Assembly (NCBI GenBank): GCA_041398005.1
Contig: JAWKVP010000001.1
Span: 372,001 to 436,000, forward strand
Origin: JAGREO01 sp020446285
GTDB taxonomy: Bacteria > Pseudomonadota > Alphaproteobacteria > Geminicoccales > Geminicoccaceae
Length of the DNA stretch: 64,000 nt
Direction of reading: 5' to 3'
Shown here: positions 43,545 through 53,839 of the stretch, piece after piece
Numbering within the stretch: position 1 is the first letter of the stretch
Layout of the letters: every line of letters starts with the position of its first letter
The notes under the pieces: model-generated
Seen by the model: only the letters and a program-made list of their open reading frames with translations
What the model was told of the DNA's origin: nothing
The model's database searches: none
Translations under genes and position numbers: made by a program

Positions 43545-44479
43545 GCCCGCGCCTCCGCCCGGCTGATGAGGACACGAAGGGCCAGAACGATGATCAGGAT
43601 CGCTCCCTGGGCGCCGATCTGCCAATCGGGGTTGAGCTTGAGAAAGGAGAGAAACGAGCCTGCGAGTGCCAGTGTCACGGCGCCGATCACCGCCCCGATC
43701 GGCGAAACCCTGCCGCCGACGAATTCACCGCCCCCGAGGATCACGCCGGCAATCGAAAGCAGGGTGTAGCGAAGCGCGATATTGGCGTCGGCGGAGGTGG
43801 TGAGACCCACCAGAGCCATGCCCGACAGGACACCGAAAAAGCCTGCAAGCGCGAACATGGTCATCTTGATCCGGAGAATAGACCAGCCGGCGCGGGCAAG
43901 CGATTTGGGATTGCCGCCGGCACCGCGCAGCACGGTGCCCCAGGCCGAACGCATCAGCACGAGATGGACAATGACCGCCAGAAGCACTGACGCCAGGATG
44001 GGAAAGGGAATGTAGGGAGGCTTCAGCGTCATCAGCGTGCGAATGGAATCCGGCACCTTGCCGCCGGGCGTCGGCAGTACCAGCACGGCCAGCCCGAGCC
44101 AGACGAACGACATGCCGAGCGTGACGACGATCGATGGCAGATCGCGAAGGTGTATGAGTGCACCGAGAAGGGCGTAGATGCCGACGAGACCGGCAAGCGC
44201 CAGAACACCGAGAAGCGGCGTGTCGTTCAGCCAGGTCGCGGTGATGCACGCAACCAGACTGACGAAGGCGCCGATTGAAAGATCGAGTTCATTGACGCAC
44301 AGGATGAACATCTGGGCGATGGTCGCAAGCGCGATCGGCACGGCCAGATTGAGCAGAAGGTTCAGCCCGAAATAACTCATCGTGCGCGGCTGAAGCCAGA
44401 AAATGGCGACAAGGAGTGCCGCCAGCGACAAGGGCGGCAGGAGACCGCGAACCAGTCCCGGTGACAGAAGGCGGCTCAT
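43541..44479 (-). CDS. Ribose-type ABC transporter permease (first)
   Basis: 312 residues. IALATIAQMFILCVNELDLSIGAFVSL and GAGGNPKSLARAGWSILRIK are typical of RbsC-family permeases. Overlaps the ATPase gene by four bases. Two different permease genes, rather than one, point to a heterodimeric channel as in several carbohydrate or autoinducer-type importers. Confidence 0.9.
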   Translation of the reverse strand: MSRLLSPGLVRGLLPPLSLAALLVAIFWLQPRTMSYFGLNLLLNLAVPIALATIAQMFILCVNELDLSIGAFVSLVACITATWLNDTPLLGVLALAGLVGIYALLGALIHLRDLPSIVVTLGMSFVWLGLAVLVLPTPGGKVPDSIRTLMTLKPPYIPFPILASVLLAVIVHLVLMRSAWGTVLRGAGGNPKSLARAGWSILRIKMTMFALAGFFGVLSGMALVGLTTSADANIALRYTLLSIAGVILGGGEFVGGRVSPIGAVIGAVTLALAGSFLSFLKLNPDWQIGAQGAILIIVLALRVLISRAEARA

Positions 44480-45927
44480 GCGTCCGACCTGAAGGATGCC
44501 TGGATGACCCGTTCCTCGGTCATCCGGGCTTGCGGCAGCTCGGCGACGATGCTCCCGTCACGGAAGACATAGATATGGTCGCAATTCCTCAGTTCATCCA
44601 TCTCGGTCGTGTACCAGAGAAATGTGCGGCCGCCCGCCGCCTCCTTGCGGATCATCCCGTAGACTTCCTGCTTGGTGCCGATATCGACACCGCGCATCGG
44701 ATCATCCATGACGATGATGTCGGCGCTCGAGCCGAGGGCACGGGCGAATAGCGCCTTCTGCTGATTGCCACCCGAGAGTGAAAGGATCATGTGGCTCACA
44801 TCCGGCGTCCGGATGCCCATGCGTACGCGCCAGTCGTCGGCAAAGTCCCGCGCACGGCCATGATCGAGCAACGGTCCGCGCAGAAACCGCCGCAGCGATC
44901 CGACCGTCATGTTCTCGGCAATCGACCAGAGCGGGAAAACCCCGTCCGTCTGCCGGTCGCCGGCAACGAGCGCAACCTCACCATCGACCCGGGTGGCGGG
45001 CGTCCGGTCGAAGACATCGACCAGCAGTTCCGTCTGACCCTGACCGCTCAGCCCGGCAAGTCCGACGATCTCTCCCCTGTGCGCCACCAGCGTCAGGCTG
45101 TCCTTTCGCGCGGGCGTGGCACGGACGACCGCCGGCGCCGCATCGCGCACGGATGCTCCGGGCGCACGGGTTTCTCCGGCTTCGGCGACGCTGCCCATGG
45201 CGAGGATGAGCGAGTTTCGGTCGAACGAGCCCGCCGCGTCCAGCGATACGACCCCGCCATCCCGCATGACCGCGATCCTGTCGCATGTCTCGAGAATCTC
45301 CTTGAGCAGATGGGAGATCAGCACGCAGGTTCCGCCCGCCTCGACATAGCGGCGCACATGCGCCAGCAACCGCCCGGCGGCCACCGGGTCGAGCGAGGAT
45401 GTCGGCTCATCGAGAACGACCACCCTCGCCCGCATGTCGGTTTCGGCAAACGCACGGGCAATCTCGACCATCTGTCGCCGTGCTATGGAAAGGTCACCCA
45501 CCATCTCGTCGGTGGAAATACCATGACCGGGAAATACCTCATCAAGAGTCGAACCGATGAGCCGCCTTGCCGCCCGTCGCCAGCCCCGGCCGGAAATCGA
45601 CGGATGGGAGATGCGGGCATTCTCCGCGACCGTGAGGTTGGGACAGAGCGAGAGTTCCTGATAGACGCAACGCACGCCATGTCCCATGGCCGATTGCGTC
45701 GTATGGCCCGCGGTCACATCCTCACCGGCAATCCGGATCCGCCCTGCATCAGGGGCGAGATTGCCGGTGAGGATGTTCATGAGCGTCGATTTGCCGGCGC
45801 CATTGTGGCCGACGAGACCAAGGCACTCGCCAGAACGAAGTTCGAGAGAAACCCCGCCAAGGGCGCGGACGGCGCCGAAACTCTTCTCGACGCCGTCCAG
45901 ACTGACGATCGATGCCGCCTCGTTCAT
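44476..45927 (-). CDS. Ribose-type ABC transporter ATPase (two fused domains)
   Basis: 483 residues, RbsA/MglA type. N-terminal domain: Walker A GHNGAGKST, signature-like LSIARRQMVEIARAF, Walker B VVVLDEPTSSLD. C-terminal domain: a degenerate Walker A region (LAGLSGQGQTELL), intact signature LSGGNQQKALFAR and Walker B IIVMDDPMRGVD. This asymmetry is normal for the family. Twelve bases separate it from the binding protein gene upstream. Confidence 0.93.
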   Translation of the reverse strand: MNEAASIVSLDGVEKSFGAVRALGGVSLELRSGECLGLVGHNGAGKSTLMNILTGNLAPDAGRIRIAGEDVTAGHTTQSAMGHGVRCVYQELSLCPNLTVAENARISHPSISGRGWRRAARRLIGSTLDEVFPGHGISTDEMVGDLSIARRQMVEIARAFAETDMRARVVVLDEPTSSLDPVAAGRLLAHVRRYVEAGGTCVLISHLLKEILETCDRIAVMRDGGVVSLDAAGSFDRNSLILAMGSVAEAGETRAPGASVRDAAPAVVRATPARKDSLTLVAHRGEIVGLAGLSGQGQTELLVDVFDRTPATRVDGEVALVAGDRQTDGVFPLWSIAENMTVGSLRRFLRGPLLDHGRARDFADDWRVRMGIRTPDVSHMILSLSGGNQQKALFARALGSSADIIVMDDPMRGVDIGTKQEVYGMIRKEAAGGRTFLWYTTEMDELRNCDHIYVFRDGSIVAELPQARMTEERVIQASFRSDA

Positions 45928-45939
45928 TCAGGTAAAAAC

Positions 45940-46956
45940 CTACTTCGCGCCCTGAATGACCCCTTTCGCGTCGTCGAGCGAATATTCCACATTGGCGACG
46001 CCGCCTTCCTGGGTACCTGCGAGGTTTTCCTCGAGATTGTCCTGGTCGATGCGCAGGAACGGCACGGTGAGGTCCTTTGCCACCTCGGCACCGTCGAGCA
46101 CCTGCTGTGCCACCCAGAACGCCAGTGTCGAGACGCCCGGTGCGATCGAGACCGACATGGTCTCATAACCGCTTGCATCCTTCTGTTCCTTCCACCAGGC
46201 AAGCTCGTCCTGGCGATTGCCCATGACGATCACCGGCATCTCGCGATCGGTGGCGAGAAAGGCCTGGGCCGCGCCGTAACCGTCACCGCCCTGTGTCACC
46301 ACGCCGACGATATTGTCGGGCAGACTGGGCAGGATACCCGCCACCGCCTTCTGCGCCACATCCTGCGCCCAGTTGCCATGCACCGATCCGACGATCTCGA
46401 ACTTGCCGGTTTCGGCAACGCCCTCGTGAATGCCGGCACTGATCGCGTCATCGACAAATACCCCTGCAAGACCGCGAATCTCGAGCAGGTTGCCGCCATC
46501 GGGCAATCTTTCGGAGAGATAGAGCACCTCGTCCTTGCCCATCTGCCTGAAGTCGACGGCAATCCGCCACGCACAGGGCTCGGTGACGATACCATCGAAG
46601 CTGACGACAACGATCCCGGCATCGCAGGCTTCCCTGACCGCACCATTGAGACCTTCGGGTGAGGCCGCGTTGATGACGATCGCATCATAACCCTGCAGGA
46701 TCAGGTTCTGGATCTGCGCGGCCTGCTCCGTCACCTGGTTCTCGGCGGTGGTGAATGCGTCGGCAGCCGCAACGACACCGTCACCGACGGCCTCGCCCGT
46801 CACCTTCTCCCAGCTCTCGAGCATGGCCTGGCGCCAGGAATTCCCGGCGTAATTGTTGGAAAGGGCTATTCGCTTGGCGGATGTCTCGGCATGTGCGCCG
46901 AAAGCTCCGGCCACCATCGCCAGCACCGTGATGGCAGAAATCCCCTGGATCTTCAT
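45940..46956 (-). CDS. Ribose-type ABC transporter substrate-binding protein
   Basis: 338 residues from ATG 46956 (GGGAGGA upstream). Signal peptide MKIQGISAITVLAMVAGAFGAHA. Periplasmic-binding-protein-like fold type 1: RIALSNNYAGNSWRQAMLESW, QIQNLILQGYDAIVINAASPEGL, DAGIVVVSFDGIV, and GVVTQGGDGYGAAQAFL. First gene of the importer operon. The ligand is not predictable; a sugar or polyol is usual for the family. Confidence 0.9.
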   Translation of the reverse strand: MKIQGISAITVLAMVAGAFGAHAETSAKRIALSNNYAGNSWRQAMLESWEKVTGEAVGDGVVAAADAFTTAENQVTEQAAQIQNLILQGYDAIVINAASPEGLNGAVREACDAGIVVVSFDGIVTEPCAWRIAVDFRQMGKDEVLYLSERLPDGGNLLEIRGLAGVFVDDAISAGIHEGVAETGKFEIVGSVHGNWAQDVAQKAVAGILPSLPDNIVGVVTQGGDGYGAAQAFLATDREMPVIVMGNRQDELAWWKEQKDASGYETMSVSIAPGVSTLAFWVAQQVLDGAEVAKDLTVPFLRIDQDNLEENLAGTQEGGVANVEYSLDDAKGVIQGAK

Positions 46957-47113
46957 CAAGTCCTCCCACGAACAGGATTTTGGTTTCTCATCGATTTTGG
47001 AACCAGAGCGTATCGTCTCCCCAGACCTTCGCAATCTTTTTTCATGATGCGAGATCGGCGCACCGGTTCGGGCGACGGGGGCATCATGCGCAAACGCTGC
47101 CTTTCTCGACCAC

Positions 47114-48394
47114 CTACCGCGAAAAGGCGTCGTGCCCCATGAGATCGAGCGTCGCCAGCGCCATGACCTGCGCGGAGTGAACCAGATCGTCGATCACGAC
47201 GAATTCGTCGGGCTGATGGGCGAGGTCGAGGATACCCGGGCCATAGGCGACACAATCGTGCAGATGGCCGATACGGCTGATATGCTTCTGGTCGTAGGTG
47301 CCGGGCGAACAGATGATCTCGGCCTTCTTCGCGAGAATCGTCTCGATGGCCGAGGAGACGGCCTTCGGCACCGGTGCATCACGGTCCGCGAGCACCGGCA
47401 GGACGATCATCAGGTCGCGGATGGCATAATCGAATCCGGGTCGCGTCCGCCTGAGCTCGTCGAGCAGACCGACAACCTCGCCGCGCACATCATCGAGGTC
47501 TTCCTCGACGAGAAACCGCCGGTCGATGGTAAGACGGCAACTGTCCGGCACGCACGGGCTCATGAGGCCGTCATGATCCTCGCTCATGCCACCATGGATC
47601 GCATTGAAATTGAGCGTGCTCGCCCTTGCGCCGTCGGGAACGACCGGCATGTCGGTTCGCCGCCCGACGAGGCCGGGCAACAGGTCGCGTTCGACACGGT
47701 CGAGGAAGGCGCCCATGTGGCGAATGGCGCAATCGCCAAGAAATGGCATGCAACCATGGGCGATATGGCCGAACGTCTCGATCTCCGCCCACCATACGCC
47801 CCGATGGCCGATACAGACACGGTCGACATTGAGCGGTTCGGGAATGATGACATGATCGACCCGCGGCTTCGAGAAGAGCCCCTGCCTCGCCATGTAGGCA
47901 ACGCCGCCAAAACCGCCGGATTCCTCGTCCACCGTTCCCGATATCTCGATCGCGCCGCAAAGCGGCATGCCGCTGTCGATCAGACATTCCGCCGCCACCA
48001 CCGATGCAGCGATGCCCGCCTTCATGTCGCATGTACCGCGACCGTAGATGCGCCCGCCGGCAACCTCGCCGGCAAACGGGTCGCGTGTCCAGCCGCGCCC
48101 GACCTCGACGACATCGATATGGCCGTTGAAATGAATACAGGCACCCGGACGTCCGGTATCGTAGCGGGCGAGAATATTGGTGCGCGGATAGCGGTCATTG
48201 TCACCCGGCGTTCCCTCGCCACGGATATAGCTCACCTCGAAGCCGCGGCGACGCAGGCGTTCGCCCAGAAATCCGGCACATTCGGTATAGGCTTCGCCGG
48301 GTGGATTGACGGTCGGAAAGGCGACGAGATCGCGGGTGAGGGCAATCAGCTCATCCCGCCGCGACTCGATCTGGCCTGCAAGCGCATCCAGCAC
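47114..48394 (-). CDS. M20 family deacylase/desuccinylase (ArgE/DapE type)
   Basis: 426 residues. VNPPGEAYTECAGFL, HFNGHIDVVEVGRGW with the first zinc His, IYGRGTCDMKAGIAASVVA with the bridging Asp, ISGTVDEESGGFGG with the catalytic Glu, HVIIPEPLNVDRVCIGHRG, and the last zinc His in LDLAHQPDEFVVIDDL. A member of the ArgE/DapE family that cleaves N-acyl bonds. It lies 157 bp downstream-facing from the ABC binding protein gene in the opposite sense of start order and may be separately transcribed. Distinct from the ArgE-like gene at 32951. Confidence 0.85.
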   Translation of the reverse strand: MLDALAGQIESRRDELIALTRDLVAFPTVNPPGEAYTECAGFLGERLRRRGFEVSYIRGEGTPGDNDRYPRTNILARYDTGRPGACIHFNGHIDVVEVGRGWTRDPFAGEVAGGRIYGRGTCDMKAGIAASVVAAECLIDSGMPLCGAIEISGTVDEESGGFGGVAYMARQGLFSKPRVDHVIIPEPLNVDRVCIGHRGVWWAEIETFGHIAHGCMPFLGDCAIRHMGAFLDRVERDLLPGLVGRRTDMPVVPDGARASTLNFNAIHGGMSEDHDGLMSPCVPDSCRLTIDRRFLVEEDLDDVRGEVVGLLDELRRTRPGFDYAIRDLMIVLPVLADRDAPVPKAVSSAIETILAKKAEIICSPGTYDQKHISRIGHLHDCVAYGPGILDLAHQPDEFVVIDDLVHSAQVMALATLDLMGHDAFSR

Positions 48395-48451
48395 TACGCT
48401 CTCCCTCGATAGACTGGTTCAAGGCTGCGTCGTCCGGTGAGGGAGGTCAAG

Positions 48452-49213
48452 ATGGAACAGGCCGAGAGAATTGTCGCGAACAGGCTGGCGGGCACGCGCC
48501 TCGAGGCGGTCACGGCCGCGAACGAGGACGAGGGTTACGCCCTGCAGGCGCAGGCCAACGAGAGGCTTCGCAAACATCTCGGCGCCCGTGCAGGCTACAA
48601 GATTGGCGCCACGACCGAGGCCATGCGGGAATTGCTGCGCGTCGAGCAGCCCGTCGCCGGAGAGATCTTCGAGCGCACGGTCGTCCACTCGGGAGCGCGG
48701 CTGCGCCATCGCGATTTCGTGTCGCCCGGAATCGAGACGGAAATCGCGGTGCGGCTGGCCGAAGACGTTCCGCCCTCGTCGACACCCCATGACCGGGCGA
48801 GCATAGTCCGGTTCGTCGGAACGCTGATGCCGGCGATCGAAATCGTCGACGATCGCTATGTGGATTTCCGCAATGCCGGAGCTGCAACCTTCGCCTCGGA
48901 CAACAATTTCAACGCCGGCTCGGTTCTGGGTGATGAACGCGGGGACTGGGACATGCTGCCGCTCGACGGGCTGGAAGCCAGAACCTTCATCGACGGCAAA
49001 CCCGCCGCGTCTGCAATCTCCAGCCAGCTCATGGGCCACCCGTTCGATGCGCTTGCCTGGCTCGCCAACCGCTATGGGGCCCTCGGGCGTTCTCTGGAAA
49101 AGGGTGCGTTCGTCAGCCTCGGCACGATCACGCCCGTTCAGTGGATCCCGGAGCCCTGCTCCGCGCGGATCGAAATCGACGGGCTCGGCGCGGTCGAGGT
49201 CACGCTCGAATAG
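48452..49213 (+). CDS. 2-keto-4-pentenoate hydratase-like protein (fumarylacetoacetase fold)
   Basis: 253 residues from ATG 48452 (GGGAGG upstream; GTG 48437 is less likely). MhpD-type pattern: ARAGYKIGATTEAMRELL, PGIETEIAVRLAEDVP with the metal-binding E-x-E, LMPAIEIVDDRYVDF, ASDNNFNAGSVLG, and FVSLGTITPVQWIPE. These enzymes hydrate or decarboxylate 2-oxo-alkenoates from aromatic or sugar-acid degradation. Divergent from the M20 gene with 57 bp between starts. Confidence 0.82.
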   Translation: MEQAERIVANRLAGTRLEAVTAANEDEGYALQAQANERLRKHLGARAGYKIGATTEAMRELLRVEQPVAGEIFERTVVHSGARLRHRDFVSPGIETEIAVRLAEDVPPSSTPHDRASIVRFVGTLMPAIEIVDDRYVDFRNAGAATFASDNNFNAGSVLGDERGDWDMLPLDGLEARTFIDGKPAASAISSQLMGHPFDALAWLANRYGALGRSLEKGAFVSLGTITPVQWIPEPCSARIEIDGLGAVEVTLE

Positions 49214-49249
49214 AGCCTTCGTCCTGCCGCAAGCGGAACATCCGGGCGA

Positions 49250-50017
49250 TCAGGAGAGAGTGGCCGGGCGCGGCCCATCATCCACGGCCACGAAATCCGT
49301 CCGGTCGGGCGGGCCATCGGCGAAAAGCCAGACCGCAGGCTCACCGATGTCTGACGGCAATGCCAGAAGGCTCGAGGAGACCGTGCCATAATCGCCCTCG
49401 CCCCGTATGCACATCGCATCCATCGGATCACCGGTTTCGCTGGCACTGGCTCCGAGCAGCATACGCCATTCGGACCAGTCGCCGGTGGCCGGATCCGGCC
49501 ATTCCGCATTTCGGAACAGCGGCAGATACCTGCGAGTGCGCGCCGAGGCCGGGTCATTGAGTTCACCGGCCGTGGCCATGGTCACACCCTCGCAAACGGG
49601 TATCGAACTCACATGTCCGTCGCCGGCATGGCGGAGCCAGAACGCATCGCGATTGTCGGCAATGATGAGGTTGAACGGTCGCCAGGATTGCGGATCGAGA
49701 TGGGCGAGCGCGGAAACCGCGGCCTCCGCGTCGGCATAGTCGAGCGCGTCGAGCACGAGTTCGCCACGACTGCGTTTGCCGGCCTCCGGCCCGAGCGTCC
49801 CGCGGCGATTGAGCACGGCAGCCATCACACCATGGTCGTTCACGCCAAGCCATGATCCGCCGGCCGTCACGTCGAGACCGGCCCTGACTTCGTCGCGATC
49901 CTCCCAGTGCCGGCCCGGCGGCAGGCATTTTCTGCTTGCGAGTTCATCGCGATTGGCGGCGACGATCAGGGGCCAGTGCGGATGGCCGGGTCTTCGCAGC
50001 ATGACGAGCGTGCACAT
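49250..50017 (-). CDS. NRDE-family protein (TANGO2-like)
   Basis: 255 residues starting MCTLVMLRR, with the Met-Cys start at 50017 preferred over 50023 because the family begins Met-Cys and the Cys is expected as N-terminal nucleophile. NRDE signature is visible as AANRDELASR, followed by GGSWLGVNDHGVMAAVLNRRG. Ntn-hydrolase-like fold of uncertain function. Divergent from DUF1476. Confidence 0.88.
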   Translation of the reverse strand: MCTLVMLRRPGHPHWPLIVAANRDELASRKCLPPGRHWEDRDEVRAGLDVTAGGSWLGVNDHGVMAAVLNRRGTLGPEAGKRSRGELVLDALDYADAEAAVSALAHLDPQSWRPFNLIIADNRDAFWLRHAGDGHVSSIPVCEGVTMATAGELNDPASARTRRYLPLFRNAEWPDPATGDWSEWRMLLGASASETGDPMDAMCIRGEGDYGTVSSSLLALPSDIGEPAVWLFADGPPDRTDFVAVDDGPRPATLS

Positions 50018-50121
50018 GAACAATTTCGCAGCCGGTTTCGGGGTGGGTCGGATGGCGCAATTCCCTTCGACGACCTATATAACACCCACATCATCGCCAC
50101 CAGTCGAAGGAGACGGACACC

Positions 50122-50442
50122 ATGGCATTCGACGAACGCGGGAAGGCCCAGGAATCGAATTTCAAGCGTGAACAGGAAATCGCCTTCAAGGTCCGCAATC
50201 GCCGCAACAAGCTTCTCGGCCTCTGGGTTGCCGAAACCCATCTCGGCAAGACCGGCGAGGATGCGCTGAACTATGCCAAGGAAGTCGTGATGGCCGATTT
50301 CGAGGAACCCGGCGACGACGACGTTTTCGAGAAGATCAGGACGGACCTGCAGAAAGGCGGTTCCGACCTGAGCGACCACATGCTGCGCAAGCAGATGGAC
50401 GCATGCGAAGCCGAGGCCCGTGCACAGGTCATGAGCGAGTGA
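50122..50442 (+). CDS. ATPase inhibitor subunit zeta (DUF1476)
   Basis: 106 residues, AGGAG upstream. The whole protein matches the alphaproteobacterial zeta subunit: MAFDERGKAQESNFKREQEI at the N-terminus, which in Paracoccus inserts into the F1-ATPase to block hydrolysis, then FKVRNRRNKLLGLWVAE and a helical C-terminal domain. Cytosolic, binding F1Fo ATP synthase. Good phylogenetic marker for the class. Confidence 0.95.
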   Translation: MAFDERGKAQESNFKREQEIAFKVRNRRNKLLGLWVAETHLGKTGEDALNYAKEVVMADFEEPGDDDVFEKIRTDLQKGGSDLSDHMLRKQMDACEAEARAQVMSE

Positions 50443-50583
50443 CGGGACAAGCGGGGCGTATCGGCGCCGCTGGCCCGCGGCGAGAGGTGAAACCCGCCCC
50501 CGATCGGGCGGCGCCCGCGCGGAACCCCGCGCGGAACAGCGACGAAATCTCCCTTCCGCCGGTCCAGCCGACGGGCGAGAGGA

Positions 50584-51558
50584 ATGGCCCGGGAGGGCCG
50601 GAACCAACGCGATTCGGCGACTGGGAAAAGGGTGGCCGCTGCTTCGACTTCTGAAACCGGCGCGGCTGTACCACGTCTGGCGCTGATCCTCATCGCGGCC
50701 ATTTCGATCCTGTGGGGACTGAACTGGCCGGCGATGAAGTTCGTCGTCGGTGAACTCGATCCCTGGACGTTTCGCGTCTTCAGCGTCTACGGTGCCGGCT
50801 TGACCCTTTTGCTGATCGCCCGACTGACGCGCGAGCCGATGGCGGTGCCTCGCGGGCTCCGGGGCCGCCTCGCGCTCATATCGTTCTTCGCCATCACCTG
50901 CTGGCACATGCTCACCGCCTATGGTCTCGGATTTGTCGGGGGTGGACGGGCGGCGATCGTCGCCTTCACGATGCCTGTCTGGGCGATGCTCCTGAGCGTG
51001 GCGTTTCTCGGCGAGAGACTCGATCTGCGCCGCGTGCTGGCGCTCGCCTGCGGCATGGGCGGCATCGGCTTTCTCGTAGGCTCCGACTTCTATACACTTG
51101 GATCATCGCCCGTCGGCACATTCCTCATTCTTGCCGCCGCCATGTGCTGGGGTATCGGAACGGTCGGGGTCAAGGCGTTCGACTGGCGGATCGGTGCGAT
51201 CGCGCTCTCGGGATGGATGATGGTGATCGGCGGCCTGCCGATCCTCGCCTTCTGGCTGGCCACGGTCGCCCCGCCGGACCTGTCGCGGCTTGACGGTACC
51301 GGCCTGCTCGCGCTCGGCTATGTGATCTTCGTGGCACTGGTCTTCTGCTTCACCGCATTCCTGCGCATCGTCACCCTCCTGCCGGCAGGCATCGCGGCGA
51401 TCAGCACGCTGGTCATACCGGTCGTCGGCGTCATCAGTTCGGCGATCCTGCTTGGCGAGACGGTGGGAACAGGCGAAATCACGGCACTTGTTCTTGTTCT
51501 GTTTGCACTCGCACTTGTGCTACTACGGCCCGCGCGGCCCGTCGCAAGCCCCAAGTAA
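50584..51558 (+). CDS. EamA/DMT-family transporter
   Basis: 324 residues, GAGAGGA before ATG 50584 (GTG 50632 possible). About ten helices in two repeated EamA units: SILWGLNWPAMKFVVGELDPW at the start of the first, MCWGIGTVGVKAFDW at the start of the second, and AGIAAISTLVIPVVGVISSAILLGE near the end. Probable metabolite or amino-acid exporter; substrate unknown. The preceding 140 bp contain several G+C-rich hairpins without T-runs. Confidence 0.88.
   Translation: MAREGRNQRDSATGKRVAAASTSETGAAVPRLALILIAAISILWGLNWPAMKFVVGELDPWTFRVFSVYGAGLTLLLIARLTREPMAVPRGLRGRLALISFFAITCWHMLTAYGLGFVGGGRAAIVAFTMPVWAMLLSVAFLGERLDLRRVLALACGMGGIGFLVGSDFYTLGSSPVGTFLILAAAMCWGIGTVGVKAFDWRIGAIALSGWMMVIGGLPILAFWLATVAPPDLSRLDGTGLLALGYVIFVALVFCFTAFLRIVTLLPAGIAAISTLVIPVVGVISSAILLGETVGTGEITALVLVLFALALVLLRPARPVASPK
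51490..51504. promoter_or_regulatory. Possible LexA (SOS) box upstream of recA
   Basis: GTTC-N7-GTTT matches the alphaproteobacterial SOS box GTTC-N7-GTTC in all but the last base. It lies in the 3' end of the transporter gene, 126 bp before recA. The distance and the mismatch make this tentative. Confidence 0.25.
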
Positions 51559-51630
51559 GCGCTGGGATTCGACGGCTGCAGCCGATATAAGCCCTGCCCG
51601 GGCGCCCTAGCCACGAAGTGAGGCGAGACC

Positions 51631-52698
<1,068 letters not shown>

Positions 52699-52704
52699 GA
52701 ACGC

Positions 52705-53820
52705 TTGGCGGATCTCAACAGCATCGACGAGGCGATCGAGGCCATCCGCGCCGGCGAGCTCGTCATCGTCGTCGACGATGACGACCGCGAGAACGAGGGC
52801 GATCTCGTTATGGCGGCGGGTCTCGCCACACCCGACAAGATGGCCTTCATGATCCGCCACTGTTGCGGCATCGTCTGTTCGCCGATCACGGGTGACACGG
52901 CACGACGGCTGCGTCTCGATCCGATGGTCAATGCGAACGACGCACCACTTGGAACGGCTTTCACGGTTTCGGTCGACTATCGGTTCGGACTGACGACCGG
53001 CATCTCCGCCGAAGAGCGCGTTTCGACCGTCCGGGCTCTGGCCAACGGCAATGCCGGTCCCCAGGATTTCGTTCGACCCGGTCATGTCTTTCCGCTGATC
53101 GCCCGTGACGGCGGTGTGCTGGTTCGCTCGGGTCATACCGAGGCGGCGGTCGATCTGACCCGCCTCGCGGATCTTGAGCCGGCAGCGATCATCTGCGAGC
53201 TCGTGAATGACGATGGCAGTGTCAAGCGGCTCCCCGAACTGGTTTCGTTCGCCCGCGAGCATGACCTGAAAATCGTCTCCATCGCCGATCTGATCGAATA
53301 CCGGCAGCGCCGGGAACATCTGATCGAGCGCATCAGCGAGATGGAAACCCGGACCATTGCCGGACCGGCGAAGGCGGTCGTCTTCCAGACACCGTTCGAT
53401 GGCATTCAGCACATGGCACTCGTCTTCGGCGATATCGGCAGCGGCAAGGACGTGCTGGCGCGCATCCATCGCGAACAGCCGATGAACGATCTGTTCGGCA
53501 ATGATGGCCGGCGCTCCATGGAAGTGGCCATGAATCGCCTGGGCCGCGAGGGACGCGGCGTGTTCGTGCTGCTGCGCGATACGCTCGCGAGCCAGCCCGG
53601 CCCCTCCGGCAACGACACGGAGGATGCCGGTGGAGACGACGAGGACCACGGCAGCGCCCAGAAGAGGCTGCGGCAGTGGCGCGAGGTCGGTATCGGCGCA
53701 CAGATCCTGCGCGATCTCGGTATCGACTCGATCCGTCTGCTGGCCGCGCATCAGCGCCACTATGTGGGCCTTTCGGGTTTCGGCATCGAGATCACCGAAA
53801 CAGCCTTGCTGGACGAGTAG
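52705..53820 (+). CDS. ribBA: 3,4-dihydroxy-2-butanone-4-phosphate synthase with degenerate GTP cyclohydrolase II domain
   Basis: 371 residues from a TTG 6 bp after recA. The N-terminal RibB domain (to about residue 205) is complete: VDDDDRENEGDLVMAA, HCCGIVCSPI, TEAAVDLTRLADLEPAAIIC. The C-terminal RibA-like domain has lost its zinc site: where active enzymes read R-x-H-S-E-C-L-T-G-D, this one has ARIHREQPMNDLFG, with no cysteines. It should supply only the RibB step of riboflavin synthesis (ribulose-5-phosphate to dihydroxybutanone phosphate). An active RibA must be elsewhere. A low-complexity acidic insert (GNDTEDAGGDDEDHG) interrupts the second domain. Confidence 0.92.
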   Translation: MADLNSIDEAIEAIRAGELVIVVDDDDRENEGDLVMAAGLATPDKMAFMIRHCCGIVCSPITGDTARRLRLDPMVNANDAPLGTAFTVSVDYRFGLTTGISAEERVSTVRALANGNAGPQDFVRPGHVFPLIARDGGVLVRSGHTEAAVDLTRLADLEPAAIICELVNDDGSVKRLPELVSFAREHDLKIVSIADLIEYRQRREHLIERISEMETRTIAGPAKAVVFQTPFDGIQHMALVFGDIGSGKDVLARIHREQPMNDLFGNDGRRSMEVAMNRLGREGRGVFVLLRDTLASQPGPSGNDTEDAGGDDEDHGSAQKRLRQWREVGIGAQILRDLGIDSIRLLAAHQRHYVGLSGFGIEITETALLDE

Positions 53821-53839
53821 GTTCGGGGCGAAGGAGCCG

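Noticed and set aside
46976..47000. Two GATTTTGG direct repeats 17 bp apart upstream of the sugar-binding protein gene
   Set aside because: Short, simple and without symmetry; could be chance, and no regulator gene is adjacent to support an operator call.
50443..50583. Several G+C-rich hairpins after the DUF1476 gene
   Set aside because: Short stems expected at this base composition and lacking T-runs; not strong enough for a terminator call.
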